Origin: Zygnema cylindricum | Taxonomy: Eukaryota; Streptophyta; Zygnematophyceae; Zygnematales; Zygnemataceae | NCBI GenBank assembly: GCA_037447655.1 | Contig: JBBHKE010001283.1 | Location: forward strand, 195,725-259,724 | Length of the DNA stretch: 64,000 nucleotides | Direction: 5' to 3' | Part shown: in pieces, positions 30,183 to 41,729 of the stretch | Position numbering within the stretch: the stretch's first letter is position 1 | How the letters are laid out: each line of letters opens with the position of its first letter | The notes under the pieces: model-generated | What the model was told of the DNA's origin: nothing | What the model saw: the letters and a program-made list of their open reading frames with translations, nothing else | Database searches by the model: none | Made by a program: the position numbers and the translations under genes

Positions 30183-31586
30183 ATGGATCGCGGTTTAGGG
30201 ACCTCGGAAGATCCGCCGACTCCCGAAGCATTTTCTCGGGAACCGAGTGAACGTGACTTCAGTTTCGGTGAAGGAATTGCGCCAAAGTCCGAGGAGTCAT
30301 TGCCAGCTACACCCTTCGGATTGGATCAACCTAAAGAGAAGGAAAGTTATGAGATTCGGTTAGATAGAGACACTTATAAGGAGTGGGAGAAATTTATGAA
30401 AGAGAAGGATAAAATGGTGGAAAAGGAAAATGTTTCGGTGAAAGAGGAATCTGAGGGCAGCTCTAGCTCTAGTTCTAGTAGCAGCTCAGATAATTCGGAT
30501 GATGATGAAAAATGTAACAAAAAGGAAAAGAAGAAGAAAAAGATAGAAGAGGATTTTGATTTTGATAGTGAGTTGGAAGGAGAAGAAGATTTTCGAATGG
30601 GAGGCAAGCCGGTTATCTTCGACGGATCTAACTACACTATTTGGAAGAAAAACATGAGAGCGAGTCTCATTTTGATAAAGTTGTGGAAGATCGTCAACGG
30701 CAAGGAGAAAATGCCAAAAGATCCCAAGGCACAAAATTTGTGGAGATTGAAAGATATGGCGGCCATGAATGGATCGATTCAAAGTTGTACCAGATCGGTC
30801 CATGATTATTTTCTTATTCATGATACCGCACATAAATGTTGGCAAGCGTTAGAAAATCATTTTGAGAAAGGAGTCAAAGATAAGGCAAATTATGTGTTCA
30901 AGGATTTCATTAAGTTTAAGTTTAAGCATAATGAGTCAATAGATGATGGAGTCAAAAGATTTTATATTTTGTTGGAGCAATTGACTAGTCTTGGTAAAGT
31001 TGTACCCGAAAATGAAAAATTACAAGTATTTTTAGAGGGATTACCCGAAAGATATTCCATGTCTAGTGAAATAATTCAATCTAAAAGGAAGGCTACACTT
31101 GAGTATGCGGTGAATTATTTGAAGTCCATTGAGAAGTTTAGAGAGAGTGTAGGTAGAGGTTTTGAAAGTAGTGGAATCCATAATGTAAATACTTTGGATT
31201 CCCCGGATCTAAATTTGTTCCGAGGAAGAGGGGGTATTAGAGGAAATTTTAGAGGAAGAGGTAGAGGAAGAAGTCAAAATGTTGGAATTAGTAGAAGTCA
31301 ATTTGATAGAACTAACACCTCTAATGTGACTTGTTTCAAATGTGATAAGATTGGGCATTTTGCAGCCGAGTGCCCGGATAAGGAGAAGAGGTGCAATATT
31401 TGTCATAAGTGGGGACATGTGAGTTCTCATTGTTTCCAACGAGAAGGCGAAAATTCTTCCTTTTATGGCGATCGAAGAAATGGACGAGGTGGCCGAGGAC
31501 ACGGACGCGGTCGTGGCCAATTAAGAGGATCCGGTTATCAAAGAAATTATACGGAGTTTGAAAAAGATATTGAGGAGCGATACTAA
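30183..31586 (+). CDS. Gag of copia element E (467 codons)
   Basis: This is an open frame from ATG 30183 to TAA 31584-31586. Residues 1-140 form an unusual N-terminal extension: acidic, then a poly-Ser run near residue 90, then Lys/Glu-rich. The typical copia Gag follows from about residue 140 (GKPVIFDGSNYTIWKKNM, then a capsid-like helical region to about 330). The C-terminal region has Arg/Gly-rich segments around two zinc knuckles, CFKCDKIGHFAAEC and CNICHKWGHVSSHC. Gag packages element RNA and forms virus-like particles. Pol continues in the same frame two codons after the stop. The stop could be a fossil mutation or a translational control point; it is uncertain whether a product is made. 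Confidence 0.85.
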   Translation: MDRGLGTSEDPPTPEAFSREPSERDFSFGEGIAPKSEESLPATPFGLDQPKEKESYEIRLDRDTYKEWEKFMKEKDKMVEKENVSVKEESEGSSSSSSSSSSDNSDDDEKCNKKEKKKKKIEEDFDFDSELEGEEDFRMGGKPVIFDGSNYTIWKKNMRASLILIKLWKIVNGKEKMPKDPKAQNLWRLKDMAAMNGSIQSCTRSVHDYFLIHDTAHKCWQALENHFEKGVKDKANYVFKDFIKFKFKHNESIDDGVKRFYILLEQLTSLGKVVPENEKLQVFLEGLPERYSMSSEIIQSKRKATLEYAVNYLKSIEKFRESVGRGFESSGIHNVNTLDSPDLNLFRGRGGIRGNFRGRGRGRSQNVGISRSQFDRTNTSNVTCFKCDKIGHFAAECPDKEKRCNICHKWGHVSSHCFQREGENSSFYGDRRNGRGGRGHGRGRGQLRGSGYQRNYTEFEKDIEERY

Positions 31587-34500
31587 AATTTGACTATTTT
31601 ATTGGACGAGAAAACCGGAGCAATTTTGAATTCGGCTTCTAGTAATCATTGTGTAAAAGATTGGATTATTGATACCGGCGCAACTCATCACGTGTGTACG
31701 GATTTAAGTTTATTTTCGGATACAAGGAAGCTTACGGTTCCAAAGAATGTCACTGTTGCGAGTGGACATGTGATTCCGGTGGACACGGTTGGAACGGTCC
31801 AAATTGATTTACCGGTGAGAGATAAATTTGGAAATGTTAGAGTGCATAAAGCTAAGTTGAATGATGCTTTGTTTATTCCTAATGGAGTGGTGAATTTGGT
31901 TTGTGTTCCTCAAATTCAAAAGGCCAGAGGTAGAGTTATTTCTTTAGAGGATTTTAGAATTATGATTAAAAGTAAGGAAGGAATTCAAATTGGGGAAGGA
32001 TTTGTGTCGGATAATTTGGTTAGTAAGTTAATTTGGAAACGGCCGGCTAAAGAGGAACCTTCTATGCTTTCCGTGGAGATGGAGAAAGGCGACCTTAGCC
32101 TTTGGCATCATCGGTTATGCCACACTTCGGAGGAAAACATTAAAAGGATGATTAAGAATTCTTCGCTGAGAGGTTTGGAATTGGCGACCGGAGAAAAGGT
32201 GAATGGATGTAATGGTTGTAGCAAGGGGAAGCAAAAGAGGAAACCTCATCCTGTAAAAAATGTAAAATTTTGAGCGAGTCAACCTTTGGAACTTATTCAT
32301 GTGGATCTATGTGGACCTATTAAGCCGAGGAGTCTTGGGGGAAATAAATATATTTTTGTGATTGTTGATGATTTTTCTCGTAAGAGTTGGGTGTATCTTT
32401 TGAAAAGGAAGTTGGAGGCTTTGGATTATTTTAAGAAGTTTGTTGTGATGGCTGAAAGGGAAACGGACAGGAAATTGAAAGCCGTGAGGTCAGATAATGG
32501 TGGAGAATTTATTGCATTTAAGGAGTTTTGTGAAGAGCGGGGAATCAAGCAACAATTTACCGCCGCTTATTCACCCGAATCTAATGGAGTGGCCGAAAGG
32601 AAAAACACGACGTTGCAAGAAATGGTGCGTGCGATGGTTGACAGCACGAATCACAATGCTTCGCTTTGGGGAGAAGCCATAGTCACGGCAAACTATGTGT
32701 GTAATCGAAGATTGACTTCGATTTCTAGTGAGAAGACGCCTCAAGAACTTTGGAGTGGACGGGTTCCGTCCGTACGGCATTTAAGAATTTGGGGTTGCCG
32801 GGCGACCGTATATATTGACCGAAACAAACGGACCGGCAAGTTTAGTCCACGAAGTTGGAGTGGAATTTTTTTTGGATATAGTGCGAATTCGAATCAATAC
32901 CGAATCTTCAATCCTGTGACGCGGAACGTAGTGGAGTCACGGAATGTTGACTTCCACGAGAATTTAAAGGCGGCCATGGAATATTCGAACGGCAAGGAGC
33001 AAAGCTTAGATTTTGAAGAAGAAAATAGTTTGGAGGAGTTCGAAGTGGCGGATTCGTCGGATGAGGAAAACGATTATTATGAGACTCCAAAGCGGAAACC
33101 GAAATTTGGTAAAGTTTCAAATACTGACAATTTTGATTTGGAATCCACTTTGAGTGATGATAAGTGTGAGAGTTCAAAATTATCTTTGAAAAGTCAAAAT
33201 AGTGATAAGAGTTTGCCATAAATTTCTGAAAAGAGTGAAAAGAATGTAATGGAAGAAGTGATTGTTAGGAGAAGTAATCGAGAGAATAAGGGAAAAGCAC
33301 CTGAGAGACTAAGTCTTCAAATAAAAGCCAGTGATAAATCTCATAATTTTATTTCAGAGGCTAAGTTAAATGAATTCCTTTTATAGCAATTACTGCAAGA
33401 GAGTGTAAGTGGTGACCCGAAATCTTATACGGAAGCTAGAAATTCGGGTGATTGGGAGTCTAAGTGGAAATATGCTTTTGAAAAAGAATATAAATCTCTT
33501 GTTGAGAATGAGACTTTTGAGGAAGTAGAACTACCTGAGGGAAAGAAGGCTCTAGATTCTAAGTGGGTATTTAAAACAAAAACTGGTGCTTCTGGTGAAT
33601 TAATTAAGTATAAAGTAAGATTAGTATGTAAGGGATTTCAACAGAAAGAGGGAGTGGATTATACAGAGACCTATGCTCCCGTGGTCAAGTTTGATTCTCT
33701 GAGGATGATCATCGCATTGGCGGCAGCCGAGAAGAAGCATATCTATCAGATGGACGTGGAGACCGCCTTTCTTAATGGAGACCTCGAGGAGGAGGTGTAT
33801 ATGAAGATTCCGGAAGGAGTACCATCTAAACCTGGTTTAGTGTGGAGACTCAAGAAATCGTTGTATGGGTTGAAGCAAGCACCAAGAACATGGTATTTAC
33901 GCCTACATAAGGTTTTGATTCACTTTGGATTTGTGAGAACAATTTCAAATTCTGTTGTGTATGTGAAAGGAAATGGAGTGGATCAAATCATTTTTAGTGT
34001 CTATGTGGATGATTTTATAATGGTGTCAGATAGCTTAGAGAAAATTAAGGAATTGAAGTCATATTTGAAGAAGCATTTTAAGGTGACAGATTTAGGTGAA
34101 GCAAAATATATATTGGGCATTGAGGCGATTAGGAGTAATTCCGGATGTATTAAATTGAGTCTAGAACAATATTGTAAAAAAGTTTTTACTCGGTTTTCTA
34201 TGTTAGGTTCTAAGCCCCTTAGCACACCTCTAGACCCAAAATTACAGCTTAGCAAATTTGATGATGAGGAAATTGTTAGCTTAGCAAATTTGATGATGAG
34301 GAAATTGTTAACGTCCCTTATAGAGAGGCAATTGGATGCCTAATGTATTTGAGTGTAGGGACGAGACCGGATACTTCTGCAGCTGTTTCAACTGTTAGCA
34401 GGTATAGTCAAGCTCCAAAGAAGCAACATTGGGAATCGAACAAGCGAATTTTCAGGTATTTGGCCGGAACATTAGACATTGGATTGGTTTACCTTAGTGG

Positions 34501-34972
34501 AGACAATTTGGATTGCTTCGGATATTGCGATGCTGATTGGGGAGGTGACTTCGACACGGGAAAGTCCACCTCTGGTTATGCTTTTGTATTAAGTGGAGCG
34601 GTAATCTCACGGAGCTCCAGATTACAGCCTACGGTGGCTTTAAGTTCAACTGAAGCGGAGTACATGGCGGCTTGTCATGCAGCAAAAGCTTCAATTTGGA
34701 TTAAGGACATGTTGAGTGAGTTGGGAATTTTTGTGAAGTGTATGAATATTTATTCAGACAGTATGAGTAGCATTGCTTTAGTGAAGAATCCGGTGTTTCA
34801 TAAAAGGATAAAACATATTAGAATTCAGTGGCATTTTGTGAGAGATTTAGTGAAGGATAAAGAGTTAGAATTTGTATTTGTTCCTACTTTGGAGGAGGCA
34901 ACAGATATGTTAACTAAAGTTGCAATGCATGATGTCTTTGTTAGAGGAAGACCTAAGTTAGGATTGTTTTGA
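31587..34972 (+). pseudogene. Pol of copia element E: protease, integrase, RT, RNase H
   Basis: Protease starts at 31660 (WIIDTGATHHVC). GAG-pre-integrase follows (LWHHRLCHTS, about 32100), then integrase (CNGCSKGK, then after an in-frame TGA at 32271-32273 HVDLCGP, RSDNGGEF and GVAERKNTT). The connecting region is interrupted by TAA at 33219-33221 and TAG at about 33384. RT follows (33654-34343: QMDVETAFLNG, SLYGLKQAPRTW, YVDDFIM). A 32-bp tandem duplication (34246-34309) breaks the frame between RT and RNase H. RNase H (34343-34972) has ALSSTEAEYMAACHA and YSDSMSSIA. All domains are recognisable, but there are at least three nonsense codons and one frameshift, so it is inactive. Confidence 0.9.
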
Positions 34973-35005
34973 GTGTGGTATAAATCCTCACATTGAGAGG
35001 GGGAA

Positions 35006-35568
35006 CGTTAGGATTACAATGTGGGATTTTGGTTCAGTTTTAGTGTGGGTCAGTTTTTGTCGCGCGTCACGTCGCGCATTAAGTTTCGTTTCATTAGTAC
35101 TTCTGGTTTCGTTTGATTAAGTGTGAACGGGCTGGTCTATTTCGTTTGTATGGGACTTCTAGTACTTTCGGTTCGTGCGTACTTCTAGCAGTTTAGTTTC
35201 ACGTAGGTTAAGTTGTACTTTAGGTATTGTACTTCTAGACTTTTCGTTTCGCGAATTTTCAGTTTGCGTCGTACTCTATTTTGCGTCTAAAAACATGTGA
35301 CGCTTCTAGAATTCGATTTCTAGATGTAATCTGGCGACTAAGTTAAAATGTCAGCCAGTGAGGGAATTTGTAACAACTAAGAAATTATTGTAGAATTAAT
35401 GTGTGAGAATTAATGTGAATTTCCTCTTCTGAATGTCTCTATCTATGTTCATGAGGATTTAATGTTTGTAATGTGAGCTGGTTGATATTTGATGTGAGAT
35501 AAATTCGCTTCCGCATTGTAATTTGTCAATTTCTGCGCATTCCGATTGTGTTTTCGATCCTTTTCAGT
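35006..35568 (+). repeat. 3' LTR of element E
   Basis: It starts CGTTAGGATT after the purine tract (a TG start changed to CG). It ends near TTTTCGATCC, by analogy with the LTR at 3852-4699. The right boundary is uncertain by some tens of bases; AATAAA lies just beyond it at about 35574. Confidence 0.6.
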
Positions 35569-36636
35569 AAATAGAATAAAGTACTGTAGTTTTACTGTCA
35601 CAATAATTTAGGTACATATGGAATTGATTCTTTTGGAAAATATTCTAAGTCTTAAGAGTCGTCTCTCATAGCCTACTACTATACTTTGTTGGAGCCAAAT
35701 TTTAGAAACTTATAGGTCAGCATTGTTTTGCTTTCTATTATTTCTTAGTTGGGTTTAGTAGGATATATCGAGTGAGCCGGCGAAGGGCGATTAACATTTA
35801 ATTTCTTTCATATGATGCGATAAATGGATAATGCTTAAGCGCTCTTTTGAGTTGTTTATGTTTTGCATTTGTAGAGATCCTACCATTTTTTGTTAAAGGG
35901 AACTTGCGCATTTTCATAGAGCTACCAAACGTACGGATTTTGACTTTTTCTACGAAAATGTGTCAATCAATTTTTTTAAAACGTTTAGTACCTCTATGCA
36001 AATTTTGAATGGACAGATTCCGCGCAAGTTGTGCAACTGAAGCGGTTCTAAATTCAAAACTTCCGAAGTTCCACTGAACAGTTTCGCGGAAATTGTACGG
36101 TCAAATGGGTTCCGACTTCCGAGCTTCTACTGGTTGACAGCGAAGGTCGCTCCGTTTTGGCGGCGCCCCGGCGAAACACGTCTGCACGTGTCGTTTCCGT
36201 GATTCTTGGAAGTCCTGGCGAGGTCTATTTGTTTTCCTTTCTTGAAATTCCCACCGTTTTGGAAATTTGTCATTACTATGTAATTTGTCATTACTATGTA
36301 GTTTGTCATTTCAATATGGTGGGGTACAAGCCAGGTCTGGGGATTTGGAAATTTCTAAAACGTCCAAAAAATGTATGTTTCTCAAGGCTGTCGCACTTGT
36401 GGAAGTCTCATTAATTTTGCACGTGTGAATAACCGCACATTGTACGTTTCTGGTTGAAAGCCGTTCCGTTAACATTTCCATTCCTGTACTTCTCTTTCCG
36501 CTGATCTCGCCATTTTTTATCGAAAACAGGCCACTAGGAATTCAAATAAGTTGCCATGAAAACGAATCTTCAAAGAAGCCGTCATTACAGACACCACGGA
36601 AGTAGACAGTGAAACTGCCGTTCAAGCCATTGTTCC
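35569..36636. other. no gene recognised
   Basis: The only structure I see is a short tandem repeat of about 18 bp, TTTGTCATTACTATGTA-like, three copies at about 36267-36318. Open frames here are short and without recognisable content. Confidence 0.4.
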
Positions 36637-36956
36637 ATTGTTGAAGCAGTTACAGACCTCTACAGAAGCAACCATGCCTAGAAACCGAGGAGAGTAGTGG
36701 GAGCACGTGAAGGCTCCAGACGGTCTATACTTTGTTTTTTTGCAGTTGTATGCACCCTGAGAGAGAGAGAGAGAAGGCCATGGCTGCCTGTCACATAGTC
36801 TCAGACAAACAAACTCTGAAAAAAAATTTGCTTTAGTCATGATTTGAATCATGCCTTGCACATAACTTTACCAGCACATCTAACAATTTTTTGTAACAAG
36901 TTGATGTAGAATTTCTGATACATGCACGAAGTGTGATAATTATTTAAATATAAACA
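36637..36956 (+). repeat. truncated LTR of the GCCATGGCTGCC superfamily
   Basis: A TGTTGAAGCAG start, a GA-rich stretch, GGCCATGGCTGCC (36777-36788) and an antisense B-box-like segment (minus strand TGATTCAAATCATG, about 36838-36851) follow the common LTR plan. The later TATA and leader parts are absent. A different repeat begins at about 36957. Confidence 0.5.
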
Positions 36957-37295
36957 AGGGAATTGATCATGACAGTGACTGTTTTGGTTGTACACAGCCA
37001 CTTACGTCATTTTGTCAAAAATTGTACGTTTGAAGTACACATTGGTACAAATAAAGCACCGTTGAGTACAAATTTGACGGTCAATCAGTTGGACAACTTT
37101 GACTTTCAGAATATTGTGTCAACTGCTTAAAATTTTGCTGCGCTTGCGAACGTCGACCGTCATAATAAAATTAGCAATTCACACGGCCGGCGAACGTTTA
37201 CAGTAACAAAACTGCGGCATCCACATGTAAATAAAGTGTTGCAGACAGTCACTTTTGTCGTTACGTGAGCCCCACGGTGAGAGCACTTTTAGCCG
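36957..37295 (+). repeat. dispersed repeat, inverted copy at 59733-60072
   Basis: About 340 bp are recognisably the reverse complement of 59733-60072, for example AATTGATCATGACAGTGACTG against CAGTCACTGTCATGATCAATT and GGTGAGAGCACTT against AAGTGCTCTCACC. No terminal repeats or coding capacity are seen, so the class is unknown. Confidence 0.7.
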
Positions 37296-37375
37296 CAACA
37301 TTTCCTCGAAATCAACCAACCTGTGATTCGTACAAATGAATACCGCTCGCACCAAACCGAACTGACACAAAAGTA

Positions 37376-37583
37376 CAGTACACCGCCAATCGCTATTAGA
37401 GTCAAGGATTAAATGGCGTCAAAAAATAATTAGCGTTATTGATTCTTATTTAGTGCTTGAGACGTGGCAGATTATGGTCCACGTCCTTAAATAGCGTTAT
37501 TAATTATATTTCAGGTTTTGGGGTCAAAATTTAGGGCCACCGTATTAGCGTTATATACTCAAATTGCGATTGGCGTTGTACTG
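37376..37583. mobile_element. MITE with 18-bp terminal inverted repeats
   Basis: The ends are CAGTACACCGCCAATCGC (37376-37393) and, as reverse complement, CAGTACAACGCCAATCGC (37566-37583), 17 of 18 matching. The interior shares TTAGCGTTAT and CAAAATTTAGGG with the MITE at 58109, so they form one family. I cannot see a target duplication here. A lone right end of the same family (CGATACACGGTGTAG) lies at about 38070-38084. Confidence 0.7.
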
Positions 37584-37744
37584 AATCTTGCGTTTTTCGG
37601 GCCCTGTGAATCATAAATGTCCAATTCGTACGGATTTGGACTTTTTTCCGAAAACTACGTAGTATTCGCTTGTTTCGTAAATTTCGTAAATTTTGTATAT
37701 TTCGTACGTCACACTGCACGGATAGTTGTATGGACATTAAAAAT

Positions 37745-38345
37745 AAAATACGTTGCTTCATTTGCGCGCTCGTATTTTTTATCTGTCCTCCACTCCGTCA
37801 TCAGAAGGAAGCGGTCGTTGGAGACGCCATAAATTCCGCCGCTCGCCGCTCGCCGCTCGCCGCAACACCGTGCATCGCTATTTGGGTTAATAATATTTTC
37901 ATCACTTAAAAATTTGTTTCTACGTGCACGTTTGTCCGAAAGCTGACCGGACGGTCGCTATTGAAATATATGTTGCTCACCTCTAAACTGGCGGTCTCTA
38001 ATAAAAAATTGGACAAGTGTGTACGGAAAAAAGCTGTTTTAAATAAAGAAAAAACATTAACGCTAATAGCGATACACGGTGTAGTTCGTTTAACTTTTCA
38101 AAAAATTTGCTTCATATGCGGGAGCTTATTTTTATCTGAGCGGCGAGCGGCGGAATTTATGGCGTCTCGCGCGCCTGTTTTTACCTGAACGGCCAGCGGC
38201 AGAATTTATGGCGTCTCCAACGGTGGCTTCCTTGCGCCGTTTTGCTTCATTTGCGCGCGCGTATTTTAATGTCCTCCACTCTGTCATCAGAAGGAAGCCG
38301 CCGTTGGATACGCCGTAAATTCCGCCGCTCGCCGCTACTTGGTTG
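37745..38345. repeat. locally duplicated and inverted GC-rich block
   Basis: A segment with CTCCACTC-GTCATCAGAAGGAAG and AATTCCGCCGCTCGCC occurs at 37745-37865 and again at 38240-38340. Between them (38135-38215) its inverse (GGCGAGCGGCGGAATTTATGGCG) appears twice. No reading frame crosses it sensibly. Confidence 0.7.
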
Positions 38346-39328
38346 CACGTTTCTATTTTTAGGGTATTGAATATTTAAATATTTACATTTAAAAAGTAAA
38401 ACAAAAGTACGATTTTTACCTACGAATTTTAAAATTTTGAAATTGTTTTATGCGCACTGTAAGTAGTAATCGTTAGTTTACTCCTTGCGTTTTATGCGCA
38501 AAGGACATCTATGCTGTGAATCTGCGAAGTTGGTTTCGCGCATTGTGAGAGATCCACGTCGCCCACCCTTCGCTTTTGTAGTAACGACGCCTCGCACCGC
38601 GAGGCGCATCGCCAACTGCGAACGCAACGCTACACTGCTACACTGTGAAAATCGAAGCCGTTTACGGAAGGAAACGCGGCACGAAACATTCTTCTGCCCG
38701 TTTATTTTTTCGCCCGTTTTTTTTTTCGAAATTTAAATTTTAAATTATTAAACAGGAGTTCGTTTCAAAAACGAAAACATTGTTTCAACATTTGAAAAAA
38801 CGTTTTTTGGTCTAACGTTTTTTTATCCATGTCTTCCCGTTTGCTTCTTTTTCTCACCTGCCCAATTTTTTTCCTCTTCCTTTGCTTTCCCCGCTTTAGT
38901 TCCGTATCCCGGTCCCTTCTTACCCTTCGTGTCTCCCCTCCTCGTGGTGGCGACGCCCCTTTATAGATTGTAAGTAATTTTTTAACTCGTTTTCTTTCTC
39001 TTTTTTTCACTTACCTTACCCTCCTCTCTCTATTAGTATTTTTTATCCAACGACAAAAAATTGTATTGAAACGTGAAGAAGCATTATATTGAATGATTCC
39101 GTTTTAAAATTTTACATTTGATCTAAACATAATGTCTTTTCTTTTAACCCTAAAAATCACTTTCTTTATCCATGTCTCCCATTTGTTGTAGTTTCCCCAG
39201 ACGCCCTTTCTTTCTCGCCTTCTTCCTATCTGTGGCTGCTCGAAGTATTCCCTCTCGGTGGGTGTTTCTATCCTCCCCACATTGTGTCTCCCCTCTTTTG
39301 TGTGGTTGTGCCCTTCTTACACTGCAAG

Positions 39329-39329
<1 letters not shown>
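38346..39329. other. no gene recognised
   Basis: This is mixed sequence with a GC-rich patch at 38560-38700. The longest open frames are compositionally biased (Lys/Arg-rich on the minus strand at 38765-39010) and match no motif I know. Confidence 0.4.
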
Positions 39330-39360
<31 letters not shown>

Positions 39361-39386
39361 CCTCTCTCTCTCCCTCTCCCTCTCCC

Positions 39387-39417
<31 letters not shown>

Positions 39418-39480
39418 CCCTCTCTCTCTCCCTCTCCCTCTCCCTCTTCCCTCTCCCTCTCCCTCTCTCCCCTCTTCTCC
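39330..39480 (+). repeat. CT microsatellite
   Basis: It is nearly pure TCTC/CCCTCT repeats. The long Ser/Leu/Pro frames that cross it in three phases are artefacts of the repeat. Confidence 0.95.
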
Positions 39481-39599
39481 TGTTTTTTGTTACTTGTTTT
39501 GTTTTTGTTTCAATTTTTGATTTTGTATTTCTTCCTATTTTTGTATAAACTTTTTTTGTAGATTCTTATTAGAGTTTTATGGTTTAGACTAAGGTGGTT

Positions 39600-40162
39600 T
39601 GGGAAGTTTTTTGACTTGAATAATAATAATACTACAAACATATATTATAATAAGAATAACAATAACAATGACAGAATAAAAATTGTTATAATGTATATAA
39701 TATTTGCTCAAGATATATCAAAGACCTGATAAAAGGATTTATCACATGTTATAATATGTGTAATACCTATAATAACATTTAGAATATGTATTATATAGGA
39801 TAAAAGTGTCAATTTATATAATATATATAACACTAATGGCTTTAACATGTGCATAATATATGTAGTAAAAACAACAATATATGTAATATATGTAACAACA
39901 GTTCAGTAGTAAAATATATTAAATATATGTAAAATACTTTAGTTATAATATTTGTAATATATATCATAATAAAAGTTATATATACATAAAATTTACATAG
40001 CAATAGATGTAATAAAATTATTATTTATAAGATATATAATTTATGTATTAATGATAGTCATCGTATATATAATGTATATAACGACAATTACAATATGTAT
40101 AACATATCGAATAATATTTCTAACACATGTAACTGATATAGTATAAAACGTTATAATATAAA

Positions 40163-40204
<42 letters not shown>

Positions 40205-41600
40205 CATATTTAACATAAGTAGTGTTTGTAATATATACAATAATGCATGTCATTATATGGGTAATAATTATTGTAAGTAGTACTTATATTATAAATAGTG
40301 TATATAATAATTGTTCAAGTCTAATATATGAAACCACTGTTACTACTGCTGTTATAGTTGTAATGGATACTAATAATAATTATAGTACACATAATGTAAC
40401 GGTTAGTTATAACTGTAATAATATATATAATATGACAATTAGTTTCAACTGTCATAATTACTATAATGTAAAATTTTATTATACCTGTAACAATTAACAT
40501 AATATAACAGTTAGATACAATTGTTATAATATGTATAATATAACAGTTAGTTTTAACTGTTAAAATAAAGATAATGTAAACTGTTATAAAAAAATATAAT
40601 GTAAAAGTTAGTTAACACTAATAATTAACACATTATAACAGTTAAATATAAATGTTAAAATTTATATTATGTAAAAGTTAGTTCACAGTATAAAAATCAA
40701 CACATAATAATAGGAAGACTATATATAATATATAACTAGTTATAACCCTAATAGTATAACAGTTATATTAAACCTGCTCTAATTTGTATAGTATAGCAGT
40801 TAGATGTAACTGTTTAGATATAAATGTTATGATATATATATAATATCACAGTTATTTAATATTGTAATCATTAACACATTATCACAGTAGATGTTAAAGC
40901 TGCATAATATACAAAATAACAATTAGATATAAGTGCTAATTATGTAATAGTTCATTGTAGTTGTAATAATTAGCATAGTATAACAATTAGATATAACTGT
41001 AATAACTAATAAAATATAGCAGCTGGATACAGTTGTTATGCTTAGTATAATGTAGCAGTTAGGTGTAACAACTGTTATAATAAATGAAATATAACAGTTA
41101 TAAGTAGCTGTCATATTTAGTATAGTATAACACTTAGATATAGCTGTTATAATTAATAAAATATACCGTCTACATATAGTTGTTATAATTCGCATAATCT
41201 AACACATAAATTTAACTGTTTAGTTCATAAAATATAACAGGTAAAACTAGCTGTTACAATTACTAGAATTTAACAGCTAGATATAACTATTATAATTAAC
41301 TAATATGACAGTTAGATATTATTGTTATAATACATGTAATCTCACAGCTATAACTAACTGTCATATTATGCTAATTACAACAGATACAACTGTTACAATT
41401 AGACGTAACGTAAAAGTTCGATATAACGGTTATAGTAAATACAATACAACAGCTATAACGAACTGCTGCATTTTTTAGTATAATATAACAGCTGGATATA
41501 GTTGTTACAATTAATAACATATAACAGCTAGACGTATTAAATAAAATAATTACATGTGTAATATGTATAATAATAATAATAATAATAATGAAAAAAATAC
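39600..41600. repeat. 2-kb AT-rich field of degenerate palindromic repeats
   Basis: It contains (TA)n at 40166-40202 and (AAT)n at 41565-41590. From about 40330 to 41540 the sequence is built from diverged units with the theme TATAACAGTTAGATATAACT and its inverse GTTATAATTA, each short unit nearly self-complementary. Bases 39600-40160 are similar but less regular. Frames here are artefacts. Confidence 0.85.
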
Positions 41601-41729
41601 GAATTAAAAAAAAAAATGAATAATAATTTCCATCATTATTATCTCCGCCTTTTCTTTATAATAACTTTAGTTTTGTGTTTTTTTGTGACAGTTGTCACCC
41701 CTTTCGGCTACTCCATTAATTTTTGTGAC

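Larger units (their letters stand above)
30147..35568 (+). mobile_element. Ty1/copia element E, second lineage (5' LTR missing)
   Basis: It is a copia element with a primer-site-like GGTATTAGCTCGG (30147-30159), apparently TGGTATCAGAGCTCGG with a small deletion. It has gag (30183-31586), pol (to 34972), a purine tract GAGAGGGGGAA (about 34995-35005) and a 3' LTR. Its 5' LTR is absent; gypsy duplicate sequence lies directly upstream. Its protein and LTR are unlike those of elements 1, 2, A, B and C, but resemble those at 3852-4699 and at the right window edge. Confidence 0.85.

Noticed and set aside
38765-39010. Lys/Arg-rich minus-strand frame
   Set aside because: Composition follows from pyrimidine-rich plus-strand sequence. 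No conserved motif or gene structure.
39172-39561. Long Ser/Leu/Pro-rich frames in three phases
   Set aside because: They are translations of a CT microsatellite; all phases stay open because the repeat has no stops.
41616-41729. N-terminal membrane segment upstream of the Crypton ATG at 41730
   Set aside because: The hydrophobic residues come from the edge of the AT-rich repeat field. The ATG at 41730 starts the first plausible protein sequence.
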